The position numbers and the translations under genes are program-made. The notes beneath the pieces are model-generated. The model did not search any database. It had not been told where the DNA came from and saw only the letters and a program-made list of their open reading frames with translations. Shown one piece after another: positions 1-10,980 of a DNA stretch of 64,000 nt (position 1 is the stretch's first letter; every line of letters starts with the position of its first letter). The stretch comes from Hydractinia symbiolongicarpus. Taxonomy: Eukaryota > Cnidaria > Hydrozoa > Anthoathecata > Hydractiniidae. Where the stretch lies: NCBI RefSeq assembly GCF_029227915.1, contig NC_079886.1:21802501-21866500 (forward strand), in the 5' to 3' direction.

Positions 1-262
1 ATAAAACATCTCTGATCTGGCGGAAACGTCTTCAAAATCTAGAAAAATGTTAATTGGCTCATCCTTAAAATATGATCTCTTTAGAGTAAGTATGTGTGGT
101 GTCAATTTACAAGCCTTCTTTTGTCTACTTCTGTGTTTCTTTTGTATGACGATAGCTGTAACGTTCGTAATATCACTGAAAAATATAATGTCCGTCATTA
201 CATATCGTCATTAGGCAGTTATGGCAAAGATATACCCATCCTAATGACGCATCTTCGTTTAG
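1..262 (+). other. Intron of the PI3K gene
   Basis: This is the 3' part of the intron before the first visible exon, ending in a pyrimidine-rich TTCGTTTAG acceptor at 254-262. An open frame continues upstream into it from the exon, but the conserved kinase sequence begins exactly after the acceptor, so I take the upstream part as intronic. Confidence 0.75.
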
Positions 263-2878
<2,616 letters not shown>

Positions 2879-4422
2879 ACAAAACTTATCTCCACAATAG
2901 GAGTCAACTTGGACACAAGCCATATGCAATACAATGTAACATAGGATTTTAGTTGGCATTTTTCTTAAACCATTTTTGTTCGTTTGATTCAGACTTGATA
3001 ATTTGAAAAAAACAACAGATTTTTGGCATTTTTATATTTGTATATTATCGCTTCTCTGCGAAACAAAGTCAGATATAATATTAACAAAAAATAATGAAAT
3101 TTTAAAAAAGCTTTCTTTTTGTAAACGCCGCAAATAAATCAATATTTTAGGATTAAATATAAGTGAAAGCATATATTTTGAAGATTGAATCAAACTCAAA
3201 ACAGTATGTGAAAATGTTTATAGTTACAAAAAAAATATTGTGTTAATGTTGAAGTTTTTCTATCCCTGTTCTATAAGACAGAAGGCTTAACAAATCGGAC
3301 AGCAGAGAAAGTTATTTTGCTAGCTAGAAGAAACGATTTGATAGTGTGATAACGGAGAATATGGTCTACAATCCGAGACAATAATAGTGACAATTCTCTC
3401 AAAATATTTTCCTCTCCTCCCTACCCTGTATCAGTGTTGCTTCTATGTGTCAGGTACAAACAAGGTTTATCAACACTGATTTTCCACTTATTTTGTCTAT
3501 AATTAAAATCCACTTGTGCAGATTTTACAGAAACTTGATCTATGCAGCAGTATCAACTTTGTATATTGTTCTACAAAAAAATTATCTATGTAGAAAGAAA
3601 ATTTATGTATTTTTATATTAGAATTATTTACCCAGGATAACCTCTTCATTTTCTATTAGTACCGCTATCGGCGAAGATCCTGTGAAAAGTTGCCATTTGA
3701 GCAACGAAAGTTTTGTAAGTACAGCAATCGCCCAACTAGACAACCTCCTAAGATATCAATCAACGCGCCCTCGTATTGTGATATCTAACCGTTTGTTACA
3801 AAACGTGCCATGTGTTCGAACATTCTGTGAAATGCATAATACAGTATAATCCTAATGCTTGAACTTTTAGTAACCAGAATTGTCTTAAAACTAAACCCGA
3901 ACTTCCGCTAATACTTTCTCATAAACTCGATACTTCCGATAATTCGAATATTCGCTAAGCCAAATTATCTTAACGGTTCCCTGAAATAAATTACACCATA
4001 GATAAAATGTAGAAAAACATTGATAAAATAAAACAGGAAATAATAACTACGACGGCCATTTTCAAGTAAAACAAGTCCTAGTACAATATGATTTTAAATA
4101 AAATAACATGGTACGATCGTTATCGTACGATCAAAACTTATCCCAAGGGGAAAGTCAATTATCAGAAAATAGAAATAATGGCATAGACGCAATATTTCTA
4201 TTGAGAATTGGCTTGTCCCTTCGAATCAACAGACTCTCTTTTAATTCCAAATCAAAATTAGTATTAGCGGTGGAGAGTATGGAAAACGTCTCTAAAGTAG
4301 ATTCATTTTTGCAGAAAATTATATGCTCTAAAACCAGCACTGTGATTAGTTTATTCAAAATGTTTTGTCCGGATTGTATTTTTTCTTTAAACGATTCTTT
4401 GTTGCTTTTTTAAAAGATGTGT
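2879..4422. other. Intergenic stretch after the PI3K gene
   Basis: AT-rich DNA with no recognisable gene. It holds the likely PI3K 3' UTR. A possible small exon at about 3659-3715, bounded by TTAG and GTAAGT, could not be linked to any protein. A short palindromic segment lies near 4108-4133 (GTACGATCG..CGTACGATC). Confidence 0.5.
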
Positions 4423-4429
4423 ATATTAG

Positions 4430-5206
4430 CTTGGAGCAAAGAATACGGAAGGAGAAACAACTTCATTTCTGTATGCTTTAAATGTATTGAATTTTCTATT
4501 GTTTTTAATTTCAAAAGAATCAGTGCGTGAGGTGCTCGAACGAGTCTTTTTCTCAAAAAAATGATCAAATTCCATATTCTCCTTTAATAGGGGCTAACTT
4601 TTTTCTATTGAAATCTGACAGTAACACGCTGCAGGCACGTGATATTTGTATGGAAAGTGTGCCTAATATAAGTCGGTAAACATTGCTGTTAAAAACTTCA
4701 ACAATACGTTGGGAAATAAGCGTTTAACCATTATATTAACCTATTTTTGCAGGCTTGAGTATACCACTTTGATCATGAAAAACAATATAGATAGATATGC
4801 GCCAGACGAGTGCCGACAAAATGTGTGCTGGATTAATGTTTCTTCTAACTAAAGAAATAACTTCTTATAACAGAACGTCGTTTTAAAACGAGATATAAAC
4901 TTTTTCTTTTTGTTTACAAAAGTGTCGCGCATGTGCTTCTTCGCTAATTATGTTAACATAAGAACAAAAGAAATTTTACCGATTTCAATATGGCTTCTTG
5001 TTTTGATAATATTATCAAATTCATCATCAAATTATCTAATTGTTTTTATAACCAATCATAGTTGCGAAGTGTTATTTACGAATAATTTAGTCACACAACC
5101 GCCAAAATTTCAAATTAAGTTTCTATACAGACACCTGCTAGAACCTCACGCAGTGTTTCAATAGAATTAAAAGAGTTGTTTCTCCTTCCGTATTCTTTCC
5201 TCCAAG
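4430..5206. mobile_element. Non-autonomous DNA transposon (MITE), 777 bp
   Basis: The ends are inverted repeats of about 33 bp that differ at roughly one position. They begin CTTGGAGCAAAGAATACGG on the left, with the complement on the right. The element is flanked by a perfect 7-bp duplication ATATTAG at 4423-4429 and 5207-5213. No transposase is encoded; the small open frames inside show no domain. A 7-bp duplication is unusual, because hAT elements make 8 bp and many others 2 to 4 bp, so the superfamily is left open. Confidence 0.85.
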
Positions 5207-5213
5207 ATATTAG

Positions 5214-6004
5214 TAAGAAATATTTTGGCCTAAGTAAAAAAAAAGGAAAATTAAACCTTAAGGCCGGATTGCGCATTTTAAAAATTCTAAAAATTTCAAG
5301 AAAGAAGAAAAAAATGTGATGGATGATGTTAGATGAAGTTTGAGTTCGCTGTCAAACATTTCATCCAACAATTTCGGCAAAATCCAAAAAATTCTCTGAT
5401 TAAGATCATTTTTCATGTTGGATTGGTTTAGTGGTATTTTTTGTCCAGCATTTACAAACTCTGTGCATTTCAAATGTTAAAACATCGTTTAAAACATTTG
5501 AATTCATCAAAAAATGTTTACAATTCGAATGTGTCAATAAAAAACATTATAATTTGCAATTACGAGCAGAGCAGGGCAAAACAAAAATGTCTTCTAGCAG
5601 TGATTTATGATATCATGATATTATTAAAATATCCATTTTGTCCTCTCCTCTTTATCCACTCCCTTGTTTTATCACGTGTTGCCTTTTCGTCATCTGAATT
5701 AAGAAGCTGATTAAGTAACACAACAAACACTGCAGACCTCTTGTCATCCGTCATTTTGTTTTAAAAAAATGAATGAACGATCAAAGTTTCAAACGTTCAA
5801 ATGTTGGATGAAAGAAGTGCCCACAAACCTAAAATCTTACCTCATTCAACATGAAGTTTTTCATCCAATATTTTATCCAACATTTTATCCAACATGGAAG
5901 AAGCGGAATGAAATGTTGGACTGTTGGTTTGCCTCGGCCTTTATATTGATGTAAACATTTAAAAATTGCTAGTTAGTGAGGTTTTAGGAGTGAAAGAAGT
6001 CGAA
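5214..6004. repeat. Repeat-rich stretch with recurrent ATCCAACA motifs
   Basis: Between about 5320 and 5930 the motif TTCATCCAACA and its complement TGTTGGATGAA recur several times in both orientations. Such subterminal repeats are common in MITEs. Possible outer ends are TTAAGGCCGG near 5258 and CGGCCTTTA near 5937, but they match only over about 8 bp and no target duplication is clear. No gene is seen. Confidence 0.4.
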
Positions 6005-6303
6005 ATGGAAGTAATTAATAACGATAAAGATTTAGATATAATTTTAAGCTCTTCAGATCTTGAGCCTAGCTTTTCTCAAAGCTCTTGTGTGGTACCAAGA
6101 CCTGTTTTTAAAGAATTAACAAATGCCGAGAGGGACGAAGAAGTGGAGAAATATGATATAAGGCAATGGTCGACTGATCTTGCAGCTATGCCTTCGATCA
6201 CCCAGGAGAAAATTCACCAATGATATTTCTTGGAAATAGCTGTGATAGCAAGCCGAAGGGTGCTACAAAGCATAAAATTCTTGGATACCAACTATTCAAG
6301 GAG
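6005..6303 (+). pseudogene. SWIM zinc-finger protein gene, 5' part, interrupted by the Maverick
   Basis: This is the upstream half of a gene split by the Maverick at 6303/24588. From ATG 6005 one frame runs to a TGA at 6221-6223 and ends MPSITQEKIHQ. A second frame, open from about 6157, carries SKPKGATKHKILGYQLFKE up to the insertion point. That frame continues without a break on the other side of the element, from position 24588 (SYVKKVRVKSN). The change of frame near 6157-6223 means the host gene was itself damaged, or that a short intron or indel lies there. The arrangement (short acidic N-terminus, then a segment before a CxC..CxH finger) fits the SWIM/YqaJ-type proteins frequent in cnidarian genomes and often mobile. 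Function is unknown. Confidence 0.7.
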
Positions 6304-6500
6304 AGCTAGAGTAAGGGATGAATGTAATCAGGTTTTAGGTTTTCGACGGTCAAACCCCTATCAAAAAACGCTGCTTTTAGACCCCCTAAAAAGCTGTGAC
6401 GTCACAGATTTTATCATGCCTCAAATGAGTAAAACATGTGACATCATGCCTCAAATGAGTAAAACACGTGACATCATACCTCAAATGAGTAAACAATATG
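6304..6500. repeat. Left terminal inverted repeat of the Maverick
   Basis: It matches the right end almost perfectly over the first ~115 bp and more loosely to about 200 bp. It includes a perfect TGACGTCA palindrome at 6397-6404. That is followed by three tandem 30-bp units starting at 6413, 6443 and 6473 that share ATCATGCCTCAAATGAGTAA. TGACGTCA is a consensus CREB/ATF site, and TGAGTAA resembles an AP-1 half site. A role in promotion or replication is inference. Confidence 0.9.
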
Positions 6501-6536
6501 TTATTACCCTGGTTGGGGTCACAACATAAAATAAAA

Positions 6537-7492
6537 TGTCCAGTGCGTTAGATAATGCAGCTAAAAACGGTCACATTGAGATTGTTAAACTGTGCAAAGA
6601 GTGGGGGGCGACAGACTTTGATAGGGCTATTAATAATGCAGCTAAAAATGGTCACATCGAGATTGTTAAGTTGTTCAAAGAGTGGGGGGCGACAGACTTT
6701 AATAGGGCCATTAATAATGCAGCTAAAAATGGTCACATCGAGATTGTTAAGTTGTTCAAAGAGTGGGGTGCGACGAATTTTAATTTGGCTCTAGAAAATG
6801 CAGCTGAAAATGGTCACATTGAGATTGTTAATCTGTGCAAAGAGTGGGGTGCGACACAGTTTAATTGGGCCATGAAACTTGCAGGTGAAAATGGTCACAT
6901 TGAGATTGTTAATCTGTGCAAAGAGTGGGGTGCGACGAACTTTGATTGGGCCATGAAACTTGCAGCTCTCAATGGTCACATTGAGATTGTTAAAATGTGC
7001 AAAGGGTGGGGTGCGACGAATTTTAATTGGACTCTAGAAAATGCAGCTCTCAATGGTCACATTGAGATTGTTAAACTGTGCAAAGAGTGGGGTGCGACGA
7101 ATTTTAATTGGGCCATGAAACTTGCAGCTGAAAATGGTCACATCGAGCTTGTTAAGCTGTGTAAAGAGTGGGGTGCGACAGACTTTAATTGGGCTCTAGA
7201 TAATGCAGCTAAAAATGGTCACATCGAGATTGTTAAGCTGTGCAAAGAGTGGGGTGCGACGGACTTTGATTGGGCTCTAGAAAGAGCAGCTAAAAAGGGT
7301 CACATCGAGATTTTTGTATTGCTGCGTGTTTTTGATGTCATTCATGATGAATTGCTGCGACATCATCACAAGCGCAATTTTTATGTAAAAATATGGAATG
7401 AGGTAATGCCAGTGGCGTGGCATCGGGATCGATATTGGAATTGGTGTTTAGATGAGGAAGAAAAGCGCGAGATATCTAAATTATGGAAGTAA
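6537..7492 (+). CDS. Ankyrin-repeat protein of the Maverick, 318 aa
   Basis: Nine regular units of 27 residues (81 bp) and a tenth partial one share the core NGHIEIVKLCKEWGATDF. They are followed by a distinct ~50-residue C-terminus rich in Trp and charged residues (WHRDRYWNWCLDEEEK). Ankyrin repeats bind other proteins and often redirect host pathways in viruses. The units are 27 rather than the usual 33 residues, so the beta-hairpin loop is shortened. Units are very alike at DNA level, which points to recent internal duplication. The start follows ATAAAATAAA just inside the left terminal repeat. The frame is open. Target unknown; a host-interaction role is inference. Confidence 0.9.
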
Positions 7493-7543
7493 TGTCCAGT
7501 ATTTTGATCCTGGTTGAGGTTTAAAAAAATCTATAATAAAGAG

Positions 7544-7885
7544 ATGCCTTTCCTATCTGTAGAACAATTTGATGCCTTGAAATCAGAACACGAGAGCATT
7601 ATGAAGTGGCGTGATGTTCCCACTGGAATCATATTTAAAATTGAGTATGTTGAAGAGATCAAGACCAAAAAAGGTGATGCAACTGTCATCACATTGATCG
7701 ATTGCGATGGTGAACGATTTCGAGCATGGGCAACGAGTGTGCTGAGAGGAGCTTTGATAGGTCGAACAGGTCAGATGTTTATCAAATCACTGGGAAAGAA
7801 ACAATCTACGAAGAATCCTGGTCAATTTTACTATGATTACGACCTTGTGGAGGCCTATGATGGACTAGACGAGCATCCAAAATGA
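7544..7885 (+). CDS. Small OB-fold-like protein, 113 aa
   Basis: Start ATG 7544 follows TATAATAAAGAG; the frame is also open upstream but without ATG. The protein is predicted beta-rich: a GIIFKIEYVEEIKTKKGDA hairpin, then VITLIDCDGERFRAWAT, then a basic loop (SLGKKQSTKNPG) and an aromatic FYYDYDLVEAY strand. This pattern suggests a small OB fold, so single-stranded nucleic acid binding is plausible, for example during protein-primed replication. The assignment is from secondary-structure pattern only. A strong hairpin follows the stop at 7903-7928. Confidence 0.6.
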   Translation: MPFLSVEQFDALKSEHESIMKWRDVPTGIIFKIEYVEEIKTKKGDATVITLIDCDGERFRAWATSVLRGALIGRTGQMFIKSLGKKQSTKNPGQFYYDYDLVEAYDGLDEHPK

Positions 7886-7902
7886 CTTTGGTAGTGAGGA
7901 TC

Positions 7903-7928
7903 TTTTGTGACTGGAGACAGTCACAAAA
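7903..7928. terminator. Intergenic hairpin after the OB-fold-like gene
   Basis: Perfect 11-bp stem TTTTGTGACTG/CAGTCACAAAA with loop GAGA, 17 bp after the stop codon. The TTTTGTGA..TCACAAAA core returns in the hairpin at 18082-18108. The role as a transcript end signal is inferred from position. Confidence 0.55.
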
Positions 7929-7936
7929 AATAAATC

Positions 7937-8223
7937 ATGGGCACACAGAAAATTGTTGGGGATAGCGACAAAAAAAACAAAAAACGCTGGTATAATAAGT
8001 GTCAACCAACGACCGAAGGCACAAAAAGACAGCGCTAGATTGGTACGGAGAATTTATGATGGTAACGTTATTTGGAGGTGTGGGAGCTGCCCTATTCCAC
8101 ACCTCTACCGCACTTGTGATAAAAAGTGAGAAAGAAGAAGAGTGCGAGAGGGCTATCAACGATCTAGTAGAGAGAATTGAAGAACTAGAAGAAACAAATG
8201 GACAAACTGCGACAAGAAGCTAA
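7937..8223 (+). CDS. Small membrane protein, probably frameshifted near its start
   Basis: The frame 7999-8223 begins with GTG directly after two stops. It encodes ALDWYGEF, one hydrophobic segment (MMVTLFGGVGAALFHTSTALVI) and a charged, coiled-coil-like tail (EKEEECERAINDLVERIEELEE). ATG 7937, after AAAAATAAATC like other starts in the element, opens a basic peptide (MGTQKIVGDSDKKNKKRWYNK) in another frame that overlaps it. I infer one gene with a one-base shift near 7990-8000. Alternatively translation starts at ATG 8057 or 8060. The product would be a single-pass membrane protein of unknown function. Confidence 0.45.
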
Positions 8224-8458
8224 AGCCTTAGGTCTCAAAGGGTACTCTATGTTGAAGCGAGCAGACCTTGTTGAACCCATACGCAAAGTCAAGTATAAGC
8301 ATGCGTTGACACAAACGGACGGACCGTACTGCGAGCCTTGTGTTAAAATTGCATGGCAGAAAAATCTTAAACAATATTTGAGGGATCTCGCTCAGCGACA
8401 TGTCGTACATGATGGCGACTTGCTCATAGATCAAGATACAGGAGAAGTGATTGTCTAG
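8198..8458 (+). CDS. SAP/Rho-N-like small DNA-binding protein, 86 aa
   Basis: ATG 8198 overlaps the preceding gene by 26 bp. The N-terminus MDKLRQEAKALGLKGYSMLK looks like the helix-turn-helix of SAP or Rho-N motifs, in which LR..AK.LGLKGYS..K.. is characteristic. These motifs bind DNA or RNA. The rest contains a CEPC pair and an acidic end (LLIDQDTGEVIV). The stop codon lies inside the left arm of the hairpin at 8453-8480, which separates it from the convergent gene at 8501. The frame is open. Confidence 0.65.
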   Translation: MDKLRQEAKALGLKGYSMLKRADLVEPIRKVKYKHALTQTDGPYCEPCVKIAWQKNLKQYLRDLAQRHVVHDGDLLIDQDTGEVIV

Positions 8459-8480
8459 TATGTTGACCAACATATTAGAC
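8453..8480. terminator. Hairpin at a convergent gene junction
   Basis: Arms GTCTAGTATGTTG and CAACATATTAGAC pair over 13 positions with one G-T wobble. The loop is minimal. It contains the TAG stop of the plus-strand gene and lies 21 bp before the stop of the convergent minus-strand gene. Confidence 0.55.
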
Positions 8481-8500
8481 TTTGTATGCAGGTGGAGACT

Positions 8501-9142
8501 CTAGGTAGCGCTGACATACTGCCCAGATTGCAGTTTTTTAAAAATTTCATCTCTAGCTTCTTGCCTGCCTTGTGCTAGCAACTCTGCGCGTTCATTGTCG
8601 TTGATGGATTTCACAGCTTTTTTCGTTCGTTGTCGTATCTGCTCCTTGAGTACCATGTAGCGCTGTTTTTCCTGCATGATCCATGTAATCTCATCGTCTG
8701 AAATTATACCATCTTGGATCGCTCTGGAAATCTTATCGTATACAATGTCTAGTATTGATTCAGCTAGGAGTTTGATGCACTCATGTTTGTGCACCTTATA
8801 CTGTATCCGTTTGGAAGCATTCTTCAAACCTACTTGGCCTATGCCCACTGCAAGAGCCGCGGCTTCAAGACCAATTGCTATGGGGGCTCCGAATCCGGTT
8901 GCAAGCGTGGCAATGCCTGCTGCGGAGGTGATGACAGTAACAGCAATCATGCCATGATCAGCATAGCGAAGCCCCATCCCACAAAGCTTGAACTTTTTGT
9001 AGAGTTTTTCTCTCTCTTTGATCACAGACCGCAGGTACTGCTCGATTTCTTCGATCTTTTTTAGTCTGTAGACCTGACTTTCTTCAGGCTCATGCTCAGG
9101 CGCACTTGGCGGCAAAGTTGGGTAAAGCTTCATATCTGCCAT
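8501..9142 (-). CDS. Maverick membrane protein, 213 aa
   Basis: Start at 9142 follows AGAATAA. A proline-rich N-terminus (YPTLPPSAPEHEPEE) is followed by a coiled coil (KKIEEIEQYLRSVIKEREKLYKK). Then comes a long small-residue hydrophobic stretch, residues ~65-105 (IAVTVITSAAGIATLATGFG and AAALAVGIGQVG), that could form a hairpin of two membrane helices. Finally there is a charged helical C-terminus. It is adjacent, with a 5-bp gap, to the gene at 9148. It resembles a protein recurrent in cnidarian Mavericks, but I know no function; membrane or capsid-interior roles are guesses. The frame is open. Confidence 0.65.
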   Translation of the reverse strand: MADMKLYPTLPPSAPEHEPEESQVYRLKKIEEIEQYLRSVIKEREKLYKKFKLCGMGLRYADHGMIAVTVITSAAGIATLATGFGAPIAIGLEAAALAVGIGQVGLKNASKRIQYKVHKHECIKLLAESILDIVYDKISRAIQDGIISDDEITWIMQEKQRYMVLKEQIRQRTKKAVKSINDNERAELLAQGRQEARDEIFKKLQSGQYVSAT

Positions 9143-9147
9143 TTATT

Positions 9148-9804
9148 CTATGAGTAAATCCCGACAAACGAAACATTTTTTTCATGATGATACTCGTCCG
9201 TCAGCATGAACTCCAGTCTGTCTGTTGAGCCTTTCAAAGGAAGGTAGATTGGAGTGTCAAAACTCCATGTAAGCATGTCTCCCCATGCGTTTAACTCTTT
9301 AATGGGAAGCAAAGCAAGAATTTTTGATTTCTTCCCATCGAGTAGGCAATCGTCTTCATCCAGCTGAGGGCAAACGAGTCTCAATCTTTGGCACACGTCA
9401 GTTTTGTAGAAGCTGTCATAGTCGCCTTTGGTAAAATACTTTTTTGCAGGATCGTAGGGTAGCCCCATAAGCTCCTGCAGTTGTCTATGGATTACCACAG
9501 TATACCCGTCACTAACCCTAAGCCTGCATAGTCCGTTCTTTAATACAAACAACTTGATCTTGTCCTGTGCTTGACTGTTGACGATGGCCGCGATATCTTC
9601 AATCTTGTACAAACCGTTCATAATTTCAATTCTAATCTCTTTCTGATCAGGCCCTGTCCTACGAATGACAAAATCATTGTCGCTGTAAAGGTTCAGCCAT
9701 ACGGGTCAAAAACTGATCGACTTTAGAGCAATTCTCGTATCCTCCCCTAGGTAATCGTTAAAAATCGTAGGCTTCTCTATATCCGTGACATACAGCTGTC
9801 TCAT
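9148..9804 (-). pseudogene. Beta-rich structural protein, possible minor capsid protein, with an in-frame stop
   Basis: One reading frame of 219 codons runs from ATG at 9804-9802 to the stop at 9148, broken only by a TGA whose complement TCA is at 9706-9708. Before the stop lies MRQLYVTDIEKPTIFNDYLG; after it lies WLNLYSDNDFVIRR and the long C-terminal part ending KNVSFVGIYS. The C-terminal half alternates hydrophobic and polar residues (ILALLPIKELNAWGDMLTW, DTPIYLPLKG), as in jelly-roll strands. Its size (~218 residues) and place beside other structural genes suit a single jelly-roll minor capsid protein, but this is inference. If translation restarts, ATG at 9621 gives 157 aa. The start codon lies in the 22-bp palindrome shared with the divergent gene at 9821. 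Confidence 0.55.
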
Positions 9805-9823
9805 GTTTCTTTAAAGAAACATG
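9802..9823. promoter_or_regulatory. Perfect 22-bp palindrome bearing both start codons of a divergent gene pair
   Basis: The half site is CATGTTTCTTT and the other half is its exact complement. The ATG of the minus-strand gene is at 9804-9802 and that of the plus-strand gene at 9821-9823, so the first bases of both coding regions are part of the palindrome. Only 16 bp lie between the starts. A shared bidirectional initiation element is inferred. Confidence 0.7.
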
Positions 9824-10957
9824 AACATTTATAGCTATAGCCACAAGGCAAAATACAAGTCCAATAGAGGCGAATGGCTTCTCGGTGTAATTAATCTAGA
9901 GCATCAAGACCTCTACGTTTCTACAGAATCGCACATTCCCGTGACCTTCTCGATGTTCACGAAATACCCCATAAAAGTCCCCACTAACCTGTTGAACGAC
10001 CCCGTAAGTGTAAATTGGACCGGTCAAGCCCTTGGCTACTGGAATATACAAGTTAATTTCGCCTGTCATTGCGCTAGCACCGCTTTGGGTATATCCGCCA
10101 AACACTTGAATGGCTCCGTGCCTCTCATCAACAGTATCTTTACATTCCACGTCTATTACCACATGCGGCGTATCCTAGCGAGAATGAAGGTACCCATGCC
10201 ATACGATGACGGCTTTTCTCAATACGAGAACCCCTACTCTACAGCTGGATATGCCCAGATTTGTCGTGAATATGGTGCCGACCCCAATGCCCAATACAAG
10301 TTTAAGGCTCTCATGTCCTCGCTCACAAATGGTAGATGGTGGCCGCAAGTAGATGGTGATTGGGCCAAGTTTATCATGCTTACGGGGCAAGACCTGACAT
10401 CGGAAGGTCTGACAAAGCTTAGCGAGAGTATTCGTGTTTACGTGATTTTACTACTAGGGTCCCAAGCTGATGCCAAGGCATCCCTTATAGGTTCGGATGC
10501 TGACAATTTCACAGCGAGGCAGATACTACTACAGAAATTCGAAGCCATGGTACAACGTGAGGAGAACGTAGGCCACGATATCACCGAGTTTCAAAAGGTG
10601 CTTCAATATGCCAGGACCCCAGTGAATTTTGCCGTGATGCACCACGTGTACATGCTACCATCCGATATGAACATGCGTATTGGTAAAATTATGGGGTATA
10701 ACAACAACATCTTGATTGCGCCGGCGAGTGCGATGCTTGGCATAAGGCTAGACCTAAACAACAAACCCACACAGCCTCGGTTTTTAAAACGAGTCAGACC
10801 TGGGCAAGAAATATCGAGGTCCCTAAAACCAGGGTCTGAAAAGATGCCTCCTATACCTCAGTCAGGTCTAGGAAACCCTCTCGAGGACACCAAGGCCACC
10901 TTGGTTACTGCAGGAGTATTATCGATCCTAATGTACATTTGGTTGAAGAAATATTAG
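9821..10957 (+). CDS. Conserved Maverick protein with C-terminal membrane anchor, 378 aa
   Basis: The frame is open from ATG 9821. The N-terminal half is beta-rich (HIPVTFSMFTKYPIKVP, WTGQALGYWNIQVNF). The middle is helical (KLSESIRVYVILLLGSQADA, REENVGHDITEFQKVLQYA). A proline-rich linker leads to a C-terminal hydrophobic segment (TLVTAGVLSILMYIWLKKY), typical of a tail anchor. It lies among structural genes and diverges from the gene at 9148-9804. I do not recognise a named family. A virion or assembly role is inferred from context. The stop TAG is at the base of the hairpin 10950-10980. Confidence 0.7.
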   Translation: MNIYSYSHKAKYKSNRGEWLLGVINLEHQDLYVSTESHIPVTFSMFTKYPIKVPTNLLNDPVSVNWTGQALGYWNIQVNFACHCASTALGISAKHLNGSVPLINSIFTFHVYYHMRRILARMKVPMPYDDGFSQYENPYSTAGYAQICREYGADPNAQYKFKALMSSLTNGRWWPQVDGDWAKFIMLTGQDLTSEGLTKLSESIRVYVILLLGSQADAKASLIGSDADNFTARQILLQKFEAMVQREENVGHDITEFQKVLQYARTPVNFAVMHHVYMLPSDMNMRIGKIMGYNNNILIAPASAMLGIRLDLNNKPTQPRFLKRVRPGQEISRSLKPGSEKMPPIPQSGLGNPLEDTKATLVTAGVLSILMYIWLKKY

Positions 10958-10980
10958 TGCTCCGCGGGAGCACCAATATT
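10950..10980. terminator. Hairpin exactly between two convergent stop codons
   Basis: Inner stem GTGCTCC/GGAGCAC with loop GCG, extended by AATATT/AATATT across one A-C mismatch. It reaches from the TAG of the plus-strand gene to the stop of the minus-strand gene (TTA at 10980-10982). Confidence 0.6.

Noticed and set aside
3659-3715. Possible small exon between TTAG and GTAAGT
   Set aside because: It encodes only about 19 residues with no partner exon; kept as a remark only.
4155-5710. Open frames between 4.1 and 5.7 kb on both strands
   Set aside because: They are Leu/Phe/Ser-rich by AT composition, overlap a MITE and repeat DNA, and show no domains or start context.
6548-6979. Minus-strand and alternative-frame ORFs across the ankyrin gene
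   Set aside because: They are shadows of the 81-bp tandem repeat; the plus-strand frame has the ankyrin pattern, a non-repeat C-terminus and a start motif.
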